Below, one piece after another: positions 20,221-29,857 of a stretch of DNA of 64,000 bases (the stretch's first letter is position 1; each line of letters begins with the position of its first letter). The stretch is from Aeropyrum sp. (GTDB taxonomy: Archaea; Thermoproteota; Thermoprotei_A; Sulfolobales; Acidilobaceae): assembly GCA_015521685.1 (NCBI GenBank), contig WANT01000008.1, positions 46,164-110,163 on the forward strand, given 5' to 3'. The notes beneath the pieces are model-generated. The model searched no databases. It was not told where the DNA came from and worked only from the letters and a program-made list of their open reading frames with translations. The position numbers were made by a program, and so were the translations under genes.

Positions 20221-21990
20221 CTAGCTCTGGACCGGCACCCCTAGGTCCTCGAGCCTAGCCCCCCTGTATATGAATTTCTCTAGCTTCTCCGGCAGGTCCT
20301 TTATCCTAACCCTGACCTGCCTCCAGCTATCCCGATCCCTGAGAGTGGTTGTATCATCCTCTAGAGTCTGGTAATCAATGGTCACTGCTGCTGGAACTCC
20401 AATCTCATCAGCCCTTGCATACCTCCTCCCTATGCTCCCGCTATCGTCGTAGTAGGCAGTGAACCCGTGGTCAACCAGGTATTCGTAAACGGATCTAGCC
20501 TTAGCCTTCAGCCTCTCATCATTCTCGACAAGCGGTAGAACTACAGCCTGAACCGGCGCTATATCCCTCGGGAAGGCCATGACTACCCTTCCATTCACCT
20601 CCCTGTACGCATACTCCATCGCCACATAGACGTTCCTATCCGTCCCGAAAGAGGGCTCTACTACGTGGGGTATGAACCGGCGGCCAGAAACCTTCTCCTC
20701 GACCTCCACAACCTGGAGGGCTCCTCTGGGCAGCTTGATACCCTCCACCACAGGCTCCTCCCTGGAGGCGAGCTCCTCTAGATCACTGTCGCTCATCCTC
20801 GAGAGGGCTTCGAGAACCCTCTTGGCATCTCGCTTAAGCTCTCTACCGATAACAGCCTTGTTTATCAATATCTTCCTCCTCTTAACCGTGATCGGCTCCC
20901 TGTACGGTTTGAAGGCTGTCAGGTCCTCACCGCTATACTTCATGTGCCTGCCCAGGTCGTAGTCGCCGCGGTAGCTGTGGCCCGCTACCTCAACCCACCC
21001 CCACCTGGTGACCTCTACTAGCTGGTCGAACGTCTGGGTCGAGTAGTGGGCCCTCTCGTCGGGGCCCTTCTCGTCGAAGTAGGTCTTATCCCTAGGTACT
21101 CCTATGCTCTCAGTGAACTTCATTCCCACGGCCATCCAGTAGCCTAGGCAGGGGTGGACTATGATGCCCTCCTCCACAGCCTCGTCCAGCCTAATCCAGT
21201 CAGGCTTCTCCACGCCCCTAGTTTTTGCCTCGTGTGTGAGTATGGGCAGCTTCTCGCCCGCCATACGGTGGAAGAAGGGGCAGCTCCCCTCCCTATCCTC
21301 AGGGTCTATGAAGTACTCCATCTCCATAATGGTAAACTCCCTTAGCCTCACGAGGGCCTGCCTCGGGCTAATCTCGTTCCTCCCCACCCTCCCTACCTGG
21401 GCTATACCGAATGGTATCTTACCTCTCAGAGACTCGTACACCCGCTTGAACGCGACAAACATGCCCTGAGCGAGCTCGGGCCTCAAGTACCCGATGCTAC
21501 CCTCGTAGGGGCCTATCTGAGTCTTGAAGAGCAGGTTGAATGTGGAGACCTCGCCTAGGGGGCCGCCGCATACGGGGCAAGTTATGCCTTTCTCCCTAAT
21601 TATCCTCCCGAGCTCCTCGGGGCTGAGGCCCTCTACACTCTCCCCTATCGCCTCCTCGACGAGGTGGTCAGCCCTGTAGGTCCTGCCACACCTAGTGCAC
21701 CTTACTATGGGGTCCGTGAAGTGCTCCACATGGCCGCTAGCCACATAAACCTTCTCTGGGCCCAATACGGGGGTCTCTATTTCTACGACGTACTCTTGGT
21801 GGTAGTGGACGAAAAACCTTCTCCACTTCTCTATAATCCTCTTCTTCAGCAGGAACCCTAAGGGCCCCCAGTCGTAGAATCCCGCCACGCCGCCGTAGAT
21901 CTCGTAAGAGGGCCAGAAGAAGCCTCTCCTCTTACCTATTTCTACGAGCTTGCCGAAGAGGTCCTCTGGCAAAACGCTGCGCACCCTCAC
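20221..21990 (-). CDS. glyS: Glycyl-tRNA synthetase
   Basis: Class II motifs; GFFWPSYEIYGGVAGFYDWGPLG, CRTCGRTYRADHLVE-like zinc region, EPSFGTDRNVY. Confidence 0.96.
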   Translation of the reverse strand: MRVRSVLPEDLFGKLVEIGKRRGFFWPSYEIYGGVAGFYDWGPLGFLLKKRIIEKWRRFFVHYHQEYVVEIETPVLGPEKVYVASGHVEHFTDPIVRCTRCGRTYRADHLVEEAIGESVEGLSPEELGRIIREKGITCPVCGGPLGEVSTFNLLFKTQIGPYEGSIGYLRPELAQGMFVAFKRVYESLRGKIPFGIAQVGRVGRNEISPRQALVRLREFTIMEMEYFIDPEDREGSCPFFHRMAGEKLPILTHEAKTRGVEKPDWIRLDEAVEEGIIVHPCLGYWMAVGMKFTESIGVPRDKTYFDEKGPDERAHYSTQTFDQLVEVTRWGWVEVAGHSYRGDYDLGRHMKYSGEDLTAFKPYREPITVKRRKILINKAVIGRELKRDAKRVLEALSRMSDSDLEELASREEPVVEGIKLPRGALQVVEVEEKVSGRRFIPHVVEPSFGTDRNVYVAMEYAYREVNGRVVMAFPRDIAPVQAVVLPLVENDERLKAKARSVYEYLVDHGFTAYYDDSGSIGRRYARADEIGVPAAVTIDYQTLEDDTTTLRDRDSWRQVRVRIKDLPEKLEKFIYRGARLEDLGVPVQS

Positions 21991-22003
21991 ATAGCGAGTC
22001 TAC

Positions 22004-23020
22004 ATGGGAAGGTTTATCCGCTTAAGGCTGAGGCTAACTCCAATATTATTCCAGCGTATCCACACCCCCGATAAACTCGGGTGGCAGGCTGTGGCCTCGA
22101 AAGGTAGAGACCTCTACCTGATCTCGCCGCCCACCCCCTTTACGGGAGTCCAGAGGGCTAGAGACCAGGCGCTATACTCGGTTGTTGGCGCGCCGTTCGA
22201 CTCCACATCATCTTATCGGGTTGGCCAGAGATTTGCTCCAGTAGAGATTAGGTTGGCTTCATCACAGCTAGAATCCAACGGGCTGTATGTTGAGGGCGAC
22301 ATAGACTCGGTGCCTGTAGCCGATGAGGGCGACATCGCCGTCGTGCCAGGAAGCCAGCTCCTAACCCTAGAGAGGATTGAGAACGTCGTCGCTGAGATAG
22401 TCGGTGAGGGCAGGGTTCCAGTCGTCATCGGGGGAGAGCATCTTGTAACCTTAGGAGTGTTGAGGGGGTTCGCTAAGGCTGGTGTAAGGCCTTGCGTCGC
22501 CGTTCTGGACGCGCACTTAGACCTTCGCGGAGACTACCTCGGAGAGAGGTATAGCCACGCCACAGTCTTCAGGAGGGCCGTGGAGGAGCTATCCCTCAAG
22601 GTCTTCCACCTAGGGGTTAGGGCTTTCGACGCTGAGGAGAGGAGCTATGCTGACGAGGTGAGCCTAGTCGAGTACATAACTGCAAGCCGGCTCGAGATCC
22701 TGGGTGTCGATGGGGCGGTGGTCGCTTTCAGGCGGTTTGCGTCTGAATGCAAGCACATATATCTGAGCGTGGACATGGACGTCTATGACCCGGCTTATGC
22801 CCCTGGGGTTTCTACTCCAGAGCCAGGAGGCTTGACATCCAAGGAGGGGCTCGCGCTAGTCTCGCGGCTTGTTGATGAGAGGTTCTCAGGGTTCGACATA
22901 GTAGAGGTGACTCCCCCCTACGACCCGTCGGGCATCACTAGCGTTCTAGCCGCTAAGACGATCCAGGAGATCATTCTGGCATCTTGGGCCTCAAGGTCTA
23001 GAGGAGGAAGGGCTAGGTAG
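22004..23020 (+). CDS. speB: Agmatinase/ureohydrolase family; real start probably internal (around 22100-22170)
   Basis: GGEHLVTLG, VLDAHLDLR, SVDMDVYDPAYAPGVSTPEPGG manganese-binding motifs. Confidence 0.9.
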   Translation: MGRFIRLRLRLTPILFQRIHTPDKLGWQAVASKGRDLYLISPPTPFTGVQRARDQALYSVVGAPFDSTSSYRVGQRFAPVEIRLASSQLESNGLYVEGDIDSVPVADEGDIAVVPGSQLLTLERIENVVAEIVGEGRVPVVIGGEHLVTLGVLRGFAKAGVRPCVAVLDAHLDLRGDYLGERYSHATVFRRAVEELSLKVFHLGVRAFDAEERSYADEVSLVEYITASRLEILGVDGAVVAFRRFASECKHIYLSVDMDVYDPAYAPGVSTPEPGGLTSKEGLALVSRLVDERFSGFDIVEVTPPYDPSGITSVLAAKTIQEIILASWASRSRGGRAR

Positions 23021-23038
23021 TCGCTAGGTAGTCAGTTC

Positions 23039-24103
23039 TCACACCCCGTGTTTAAGGGCTCTCCCAGTTTTGGGGTCGAAGATGTGGATATCACTCCTCA
23101 TAACGCCTGCGAGGACCTTCTCCCCGGGCTTCAACGATGCATGGGCTCCACGCAGCTTAGCAATAACAAGCTCACCTGCACCCTCCACAGAGAGATGCAC
23201 TATAACGTCGGATCCTAGGTCCTCGACGAAGTCGACAATTGCTGGGAACTTGAGATCGCCGTCCCCAATGACTATGCGCTCGGGCCTGAAACCTACTAGC
23301 ACTTCCCCCTCGACTCCCTCAACTCCTTCAATCTGGGTGCCTAGGAGGGAGAGCAGACCCCCAGAGATTACACCTTTCACTATGTTCATCTGGGGAGAGC
23401 CTATGAAGGTGGCGACGAAGGTGTTGGCCGGCTCGTTGTATATCTCCTGCGGGCTGCCTACCTGCTGTACCTCACCGTAGTTCATAACAGCCACCCTGTC
23501 GCCTATCACCATTGCCTCCACCTGGTCGTGTGTCACGTATACCATGGTTACTCCTAGCCTTCTCTGGAGTTTCTTGATCTCGCTCCTCATCTTGACCCTG
23601 AGTATAGCATCTAGGTTGCTGAGTGGCTCGTCCATCAGCAGTACTTCTGGCTCTGTTACTATTGCTCTGGCGACCGCCACCCTCTGCTGCTGGCCCCCGC
23701 TCAGCTGGTGAGGATACCTATCCAGGAGGTGCTCAATCTCCAAAAGCTCAGCAGCCCACCTAACCCTCCTCCTTACCTCGCTGGATTCGACTTTCCTTAT
23801 CTTCAGGGGGAAGGCTATGTTGTCGAACACCCTCATGTGAGGCCAGAGAGCGTAGCTCTGGAAAACCATTGCCACGTTCCTGTCCTTGGGTGGTAGGTTG
23901 GTCACGTCTCTACCTCCGAACACTACTCTACCCTCGTCAGGCCTCTCGAGCCCAGCGACAATCCTTAGCGTCGTCGTTTTGCCGCACCCGCTGGGGCCTA
24001 GGAGGACCATAGCTTCCCCGTCTCGAACCTCCAGGTTCACTCCTCTCAGGGCTACTGTCTTGCCGAACCTCTTTACTATTCCCTCCAGCATTATGCTGGC
24101 CAC
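23039..24103 (-). CDS. ABC transporter ATP-binding protein (MalK/sugar type)
   Basis: GPSGCGKTTTLR, LSGGQQQRVAVARA, C-terminal TOBE-like regulatory domain. Confidence 0.95.
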   Translation of the reverse strand: MASIMLEGIVKRFGKTVALRGVNLEVRDGEAMVLLGPSGCGKTTTLRIVAGLERPDEGRVVFGGRDVTNLPPKDRNVAMVFQSYALWPHMRVFDNIAFPLKIRKVESSEVRRRVRWAAELLEIEHLLDRYPHQLSGGQQQRVAVARAIVTEPEVLLMDEPLSNLDAILRVKMRSEIKKLQRRLGVTMVYVTHDQVEAMVIGDRVAVMNYGEVQQVGSPQEIYNEPANTFVATFIGSPQMNIVKGVISGGLLSLLGTQIEGVEGVEGEVLVGFRPERIVIGDGDLKFPAIVDFVEDLGSDVIVHLSVEGAGELVIAKLRGAHASLKPGEKVLAGVMRSDIHIFDPKTGRALKHGV

Positions 24104-24109
24104 TATCCA

Positions 24110-24919
24110 TCACCTAGCTGCCATAGCCCACATTGTAACTAGGTATCTGCGGGCGAATAACATGAATAGGAGGGCCGGCAGTATCATGAGGAAGGCGGCG
24201 GCGAACCTTATGGGCTCTGTCGGGGTGGCGAAGGCGCTCACAAGGATGAAGGCTGGTAACGTCCTGTTGGTGAGGGTTAGCACCGAGGCCATGAAGACCT
24301 CGTTCCAAGAGAGTAGGAACGTGAAGAGGCCTGCCGCCGCTAAGCCTGGCGCGGCGAGCGGGAGTGTAACCCTTAGGAATACTCCTATGCTTGAGAGGCC
24401 GAAGACCAGGCCAGCCTCCTCCACGTCCCTAGGTATACCGCCGAATATGGAGCCTGTTATTAGCACGACGAATGGGAGGGCCATGGCGGTGTGTGCTAGT
24501 GCTAGGCCTATGAGGGTGTCGTTTAGGCCTAGGGCGAAGAATGTCTTGAGAAGCGATACTGATATGACGATTATCGGGAACATCCTAGTGGCTATTATGC
24601 CCAGCTTGATCGCATCCCTCCCAGGGAACACGTATCTGGAGAGGGCATAGCCTCCGGGAAGCCCTATGAGGAAGCTGAGAAATACTGTCAGTACGCCCAC
24701 GAAGACGCTCCTCACGAAAGCCTCGCCAGCCCCCAGCACCCAGAGGGTTCTCAGGTGCTCTGCGGTGAGGCTGTTGGGGAGAATAGCGTCTGAGTAGTAC
24801 ACCTCTAGAGGTGTGAAGGCGTATATTGTAGCTATTGCGAGGGGGACTAGAACCCAAGCAACTAGTAGGGATAGGAATGCGTATCTAGCAAGTTCGCCGG
24901 CCCAGCTAGGCACTCTCAT
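24110..24919 (-). CDS. ABC transporter permease (MalG-like)
   Basis: EEAGLVFGLSSIGVFLRVTLPLAAPGLAAAGLFTFLLSWNE EAA motif. Confidence 0.93.
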   Translation of the reverse strand: MRVPSWAGELARYAFLSLLVAWVLVPLAIATIYAFTPLEVYYSDAILPNSLTAEHLRTLWVLGAGEAFVRSVFVGVLTVFLSFLIGLPGGYALSRYVFPGRDAIKLGIIATRMFPIIVISVSLLKTFFALGLNDTLIGLALAHTAMALPFVVLITGSIFGGIPRDVEEAGLVFGLSSIGVFLRVTLPLAAPGLAAAGLFTFLLSWNEVFMASVLTLTNRTLPAFILVSAFATPTEPIRFAAAFLMILPALLFMLFARRYLVTMWAMAAR

Positions 24920-24926
24920 GAGCGGC

Positions 24927-25802
24927 TCACCTCCTCAGGGTCTCTCTGAATAAACGGATGTAGACCAGGCCGAGGAGGGCGGATATCACTGCTATGATTA
25001 TAGCGTATACAGCGGCCACGTCATATCTATGGAGCTCAGTTATCGAGTAGTAGGCCTCGCCAGCCAACACAGGGATATCCCTCCCGGCGAGGATCCAGAC
25101 GACGGCGAAGACTTGGAAGGCGAAGAGCGTCCTAATTATGAGTGCGGCCTGGAGGCTTGGCTTCAGCATGGGTATCAGTATGTGTCTTAGCCTAACGTAG
25201 AAGCTCGCCCCGAATACCTCGGCAGCCTCGAGCACCTCCTTGTTTATAAGCTGCGCTCCAGCGAAGAGGATTATGAATACTATTGCCGAGGACCTCCAAA
25301 CCTCCGCCAGGAAAATGGCGAGGAGAGTAAGCTCTTTATTAGCGTATCCGAAGAACTGGATGGGAGTATCGATAAGGCCCAGGTCGATGAGCAGCTTGTT
25401 TAGAAAGCCCTTGCCAGTCAGCATAGCGTACCATATAAGCCCAGCCGCTACGTCGCTGAGAGCCAGCGGTATTGCTAGAATATACACTACAGCATCCCTA
25501 CCTCTGAATCGCTTGAACAGCACTATCACCGCCACCAATGCAAGGGCAGTTTCCACGGGAACGACTAGTGCTGCCAGGAGGAAGGTATATCGGAGGGCGT
25601 CCCAGAATTCCGAGAGGGGGCTGCTGAGGAGGAAGTCTAGAGATTCTAGCGTTATAGTTCCATCCTCACTCATGAACGCTATCCTGAAGGAGTCTACTAT
25701 GGGGTATGCTATGAAGACTGCTAGGTAGATAATAGTGGGCGAGAGTAGAATCAACGCTTTGGCCGTAGGGTTCCCTGAGATTCTATAGAGGATCGAGCCC
25801 AA
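24927..25802 (-). CDS. ABC transporter permease (MalF-like)
   Basis: EAAEVFGASFYVRLRHILIPMLKPSLQAALIIRT EAA motif; multiple TM helices. Confidence 0.93.
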   Translation of the reverse strand: MGSILYRISGNPTAKALILLSPTIIYLAVFIAYPIVDSFRIAFMSEDGTITLESLDFLLSSPLSEFWDALRYTFLLAALVVPVETALALVAVIVLFKRFRGRDAVVYILAIPLALSDVAAGLIWYAMLTGKGFLNKLLIDLGLIDTPIQFFGYANKELTLLAIFLAEVWRSSAIVFIILFAGAQLINKEVLEAAEVFGASFYVRLRHILIPMLKPSLQAALIIRTLFAFQVFAVVWILAGRDIPVLAGEAYYSITELHRYDVAAVYAIIIAVISALLGLVYIRLFRETLRR

Positions 25803-25925
25803 AAGGCGGAACCCCAGTGATTTTCATTAGGATGTGTTAGAGGGTAAATACGAAGGAATTATCATGGAGTTACGTAAAAAATAGTTGTGGATCTCGCGCT
25901 TGTGGGCCCATGGCCTCTGTCCTTC

Positions 25926-27371
25926 TCACTCGTCGGGTGGCGGGAGCTTAGCTCCAGCCTCCTGGAATAGTCCTAGCAGGTATTGCTTGAGGTCTGGCAG
26001 CACATCCTCCGGGTTCTTGCCCTCGAGAACTATAGCCTTGAATGCTTCCCTGTAGGTTGTGCTGAACTCGCCTCCCTTGGCACCCAGGCTGGGTATGAGC
26101 GCTACTAGAGAGTCGGGTGTGTCTAGCTGGTTGCCGACACCCTGAGCCAGGACCTTTAGAGGCCCTGCAGGCAGCTCTTCGGCCACGCCTGTTACTGCTG
26201 GGAAGAAGCCGACCCTCTCGAGAATTAGCCTCTGTATCTCAGGTCTTGTCAAGTATTCTATAAGCTGCCAGGCAGCGTCCTGGTTTGGCGCGTTCTTGGG
26301 TATGGCGAGGCCGACTATGACTAGGATATACCCGCGGCCCTTGGGACCGGCTGGGGCGGGCACTACGACGAAGTCTTCAGGCCTCTCTATAATGGCGTCC
26401 TTTATCCTAGCTGTGTGGTCCCAGGCTATCAGCACCTCCCCCTTTAGTAGGGGGCTAGCCATAGCGTCGTATACCGTGCTCTGCGGGTTCACATACTGCC
26501 ATAGCTCCTCAAGATAATTCCACATCTCTATTGCCTCAGGGCTGTCGAAGTTCTTGACCTGAGCTCCGGTGAAGGATGGGTAGACATAGCCGTGGAGGAA
26601 CCTGTGGAATAGGCCTTTCGGCCCTGCAGGGAATCCTAGGGGCTTGGAGCCTGTCGCCGCCTCTATATTCCTAGCCCATTCAAGGAGGGCTTCGTAGGTC
26701 CACTTATCGCTACCCGTCATGACGTCCTCCATGGTTAGGCCTGGTGGTAGGTAGTTGAATGCCTCCTTATTTACGACGAAAACGTAGGTGGCTGTGAGCC
26801 ATGGGACGTAGGCCTTTATGCCGTAAAGGCTGCTGTAGTCTTCAAGAACCTGTGGGAACTCCCTTCCCTCTAGAGCCCCGAACTTGCTGAGGTCCTCCAG
26901 CCACCCGTTGCTGGCGAATAGGTCGAGCCCGCCATGGAGGTCGGCGATTAGGCTTATAGTCACCTCGCCGCTCTCCTGCTCGCTTTGCATTCTTATAGTT
27001 AGGTCTCCGTAGCTTATTCCGACGAACTCCACCTCGATGCCTGTCTCCTCAACGAAGCCTGGTAGTAGCTCGTCCTTCACGAATTTTTGCTCTTCAGCTG
27101 GGACAAGCTGTGTGCTGGCCCAGATTATCTTAGGCTTCTCCTCAGGGGTGGTCTCTTCAGGTGTAGTCTCTACGGGCGTCGTCTCTGTCTCAGTTGCTGC
27201 AGGTGTCTCCTCAGTCTCGCGGGCCTCCTCTACCGCCTCCCCCTCCTCAGCGGGCTGGGTTAGGAAGAAGTAGGCGGCGGCGAGCACTATTATTGCAATT
27301 ATTATCGCGGCCCCGACGAGGAGAGCCCTGTTCTGAGCCTCTCCCTTCCTGCGATAGGTATTCCTAGCCAA
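25926..27371 (-). CDS. ABC transporter extracellular solute-binding protein, N-terminal TM anchor and Thr/Glu-rich stalk; TTG start
   Basis: N-terminal hydrophobic helix then TETETTPVETTPEETTPEE linker; sugar-type binding protein fold; adjacent to permeases. Confidence 0.9.
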   Translation of the reverse strand: MARNTYRRKGEAQNRALLVGAAIIIAIIVLAAAYFFLTQPAEEGEAVEEARETEETPAATETETTPVETTPEETTPEEKPKIIWASTQLVPAEEQKFVKDELLPGFVEETGIEVEFVGISYGDLTIRMQSEQESGEVTISLIADLHGGLDLFASNGWLEDLSKFGALEGREFPQVLEDYSSLYGIKAYVPWLTATYVFVVNKEAFNYLPPGLTMEDVMTGSDKWTYEALLEWARNIEAATGSKPLGFPAGPKGLFHRFLHGYVYPSFTGAQVKNFDSPEAIEMWNYLEELWQYVNPQSTVYDAMASPLLKGEVLIAWDHTARIKDAIIERPEDFVVVPAPAGPKGRGYILVIVGLAIPKNAPNQDAAWQLIEYLTRPEIQRLILERVGFFPAVTGVAEELPAGPLKVLAQGVGNQLDTPDSLVALIPSLGAKGGEFSTTYREAFKAIVLEGKNPEDVLPDLKQYLLGLFQEAGAKLPPPDE

Positions 27372-27666
27372 TCTAGGAGTTCACCCCTCGCCTAGGATCG
27401 GGTGTATGGGCTCATCTTTGGATCTTTAGGATTTTGCCTTAATATTTTTATTGTGTAGGAAAGTATATGGGGTTGGCCGTTCCTATACAAAAATAAACTA
27501 TAAATTAAAAGTTGATGTTCATTGACCTAAACCGCCATTCTGATGCACATGAGTGCTAAATAAGCGCATTATCGTGGCGCCTGTAAGCTGTGGAAGCGAT
27601 CCAATTAGGCCTCTAGAATGCTTACAGCCTGATGAGAGTCGAGGGGTAGGATAGGGATCTAGAGGT

Positions 27667-27897
27667 CTAGACGGCCCAGACTCTCTTAGGCTTGACAGTG
27701 CCCGTGCTCCCCCGAGGCTTGATAAAGATCCTGCTGTTACATGTTTGACATACATAGCCAAGCCCAGCCTGTATTAGCTCGTCTACTGTGTACTGCCTTC
27801 CACACCTTATACAAACATAAACCACTCGCCCGCCGAGCTCTTCAGCCTCCTCTTGATACTCTTCCACACCCCAAATATCCTCTGCGACCAAATCCAT
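27667..27897 (-). CDS. rpoP: DNA-directed RNA polymerase subunit P (Rpb12/RpoP) with possible acidic N-terminal extension
   Basis: VYVCIRCGRQYTVDELIQAGLGYVCQTCNSRIFIKPR zinc ribbon. Confidence 0.85.
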   Translation of the reverse strand: MDLVAEDIWGVEEYQEEAEELGGRVVYVCIRCGRQYTVDELIQAGLGYVCQTCNSRIFIKPRGSTGTVKPKRVWAV

Positions 27898-27985
27898 CTA
27901 CCCCCACTAGCCTAGCTTGATCTGGGCGGCTATTTATCGTTAACCATGGTACCTGAAAGCTTTATAGTCTCCTCAAGGCCGATAT

Positions 27986-28318
27986 GTGGATCGGAGGCGG
28001 GTAAGTAAGGCCATGATGGATGAATCGCTGTGCGGAGGGCTACCGCCGGAGATATGCGAGCAACTCTCTATAGAAGAGCAGATCATTAAGATAAGACTTG
28101 AGAAACGGAGGTTCGGCCGCGAGGTGACTATAATAGAAGGCATTAACGAGAGGGAATTCGATCTAAAGAAGCTGGCGTCCACGTTAAAGAGCAAGCTTGC
28201 CACAGGCGGGACCGCCAAGAATGGAAGGATAGAACTTCAAGGAGACCACAGGCATAGGGTCAAGAAAATCCTTGTAGACATGGGCTTCCCAGACGAGAAT
28301 ATAACAATAATCGACTAG
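27986..28318 (+). CDS. Translation initiation factor aIF1 (SUI1 family)
   Basis: [37 protein letters not shown]...[23 protein letters not shown]. Confidence 0.95.
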   Translation: MDRRRVSKAMMDESLCGGLPPEICEQLSIEEQIIKIRLEKRRFGREVTIIEGINEREFDLKKLASTLKSKLATGGTAKNGRIELQGDHRHRVKKILVDMGFPDENITIID

Positions 28319-28547
28319 GGAAGTCCTTGCACGCCGACAGCACGACAACCATAGTTTTGGAGGTTCGCGATAACCCAACTAGGTCTTTTAAGACGAGCCT
28401 GTTTTCCTAGACTAACGCTAGATTAAAGCGGAAAGTCTATAACTCATGGCGGAATCTTTATGTCTTATTTTAGGCCGTGCGACTCTTTATGAGGCCATAT
28501 AGCAGAGTTTTTATTGGTATTATAGATTCACGGACGATTGGGGGTTT

Positions 28548-29237
28548 TTGGGTGTTATGGTTAGTGGAATAGTTCCTGAGTGGTGCTATCACGGCATCTC
28601 TAGTATGGTTGAGAGTTTTGTGGGAGGGCTTCACGTTGATTTGGACGGAGAGGACGTCATTATCGCTGGCTCGCCTCGTCGAGGGAGGTTCGCTGGCGAG
28701 ATTTATGTTAGGTTGGATGTGAGGTCCTCGCACGGCCACATCCAACACCTGGCCGATGTACTCTTGTTTTGTGGCCGCGGTTTCTACAGGCCGTGGGTAG
28801 AAATCTATAATGTAAGTAATGTAGTAGGCTTGGACGGAAGGAGCCTCGAATTAGCTGGCTCCAAGCTAGAAGCCTCGATACTAGATCTGGCTTCAAGCTC
28901 TCTAGGTCCTGGCCACTCGCTCTACGTAGAGTATATTTGGGACCAGACTACACTTCGGGAGGTCTCTCTGGGAGTGCCCGCCCCAGCTACCCGCCTAGGC
29001 TTCGAGTTGTGGAGAAGGGGCTTCATGTGGTTCAAAGTCTGGTACTATCCAGAGGGATTTATGGAGGGTAGCGAGAAGATACAGGCTGAGAAGCCGCTTG
29101 ACGAGAATCATGCTAGACGGTTGATGGTGGAGATTGCCAACGAGTTAGAGTCGTTCATCTCTAGATGGAAGGGGGCAGTGGAAGTGGCGGGTGGTGCCCT
29201 GGATAGGGCTAGGGCTATACTCTCGGGGGTTTCCTAA
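28548..29237 (+). CDS. Uncharacterized archaeal protein (possibly DUF1122-like)
   Basis: Complete 229-aa ORF; FKVWYYPEGFMEGSEKI; family call tentative. Confidence 0.6.
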   Translation: MGVMVSGIVPEWCYHGISSMVESFVGGLHVDLDGEDVIIAGSPRRGRFAGEIYVRLDVRSSHGHIQHLADVLLFCGRGFYRPWVEIYNVSNVVGLDGRSLELAGSKLEASILDLASSSLGPGHSLYVEYIWDQTTLREVSLGVPAPATRLGFELWRRGFMWFKVWYYPEGFMEGSEKIQAEKPLDENHARRLMVEIANELESFISRWKGAVEVAGGALDRARAILSGVS

Positions 29238-29305
29238 GCTAATTACGTGATCAACCCTTTCTCGTCGGAAATTCCCGGATTTTGACACGTCAATGTGGTA
29301 ACAAC

Positions 29306-29317
29306 TATAAGCTTATA
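29306..29317. promoter_or_regulatory. Perfect 12-bp palindrome in AT-rich upstream region
   Basis: TATAAGCTTATA, extended imperfectly to AAC...GTT; about 70 bp upstream of the 29389 ORF. Confidence 0.4.
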
Positions 29318-29388
29318 AGTTCACACTATTATATTATATATCAATAAAATAATAATGAACTGAGGATCTAAAGGGGTGTGGAAGAAAC

Positions 29389-29709
29389 ATGTCTACAGCT
29401 CAAATTCTGGGGTATGTGGGAGGCGTTTTCGCAATAATAGCAGGTCTCGTAAGCCTAGCAACGGCCACGCCGCTAGGCGCCATATTAATGGGGCTTATAG
29501 GAGTGGCGGAGGAGCCCTTTATACAGGGAACTATAGTTAGGGTTCTAGGAGTTATAGGTATAGCTGGAGGAGCCTTTGCAGTCTATTCTGCAAGCAGGAT
29601 GGATGGTAAGGGTACTCTGATCGGGGGAGTAGTTGGTCTTCTAGCTCCATGCATCCTCTCGGTACTGGCTATAGCGGGAGGCTATCTTATGCTGAAGGAG
29701 AAGAAGTAG
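29389..29709 (+). CDS. Small membrane protein (about 3 TM helices) of unknown function
   Basis: Hydrophobic, glycine-rich 106-aa ORF with its own AT-rich promoter. Confidence 0.7.
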   Translation: MSTAQILGYVGGVFAIIAGLVSLATATPLGAILMGLIGVAEEPFIQGTIVRVLGVIGIAGGAFAVYSASRMDGKGTLIGGVVGLLAPCILSVLAIAGGYLMLKEKK

Positions 29710-29857
29710 TCTCAACAATCTTCCTCTTAGAACACGGTACTAAATAATACATATTTTAAACATTCTAAATTATCCCAGTATTAGCCACCTACACCTGATT
29801 TTAGCAGGCGTATTTTTAGACTTTAAAACATAAATCTCGGTTGGGGGATCCGGGAGA

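Noticed and set aside
23886-24650. 254-aa plus-strand ORF opposite ABC ATPase and permease
   Set aside because: Long only because of GC-rich antisense frame bias; spans two real genes
27630-27660. Possible C/D box sRNA (cctgatgaga C-box-like)
   Set aside because: No matching D box (CTGA) or internal D'/C' pair at proper spacing
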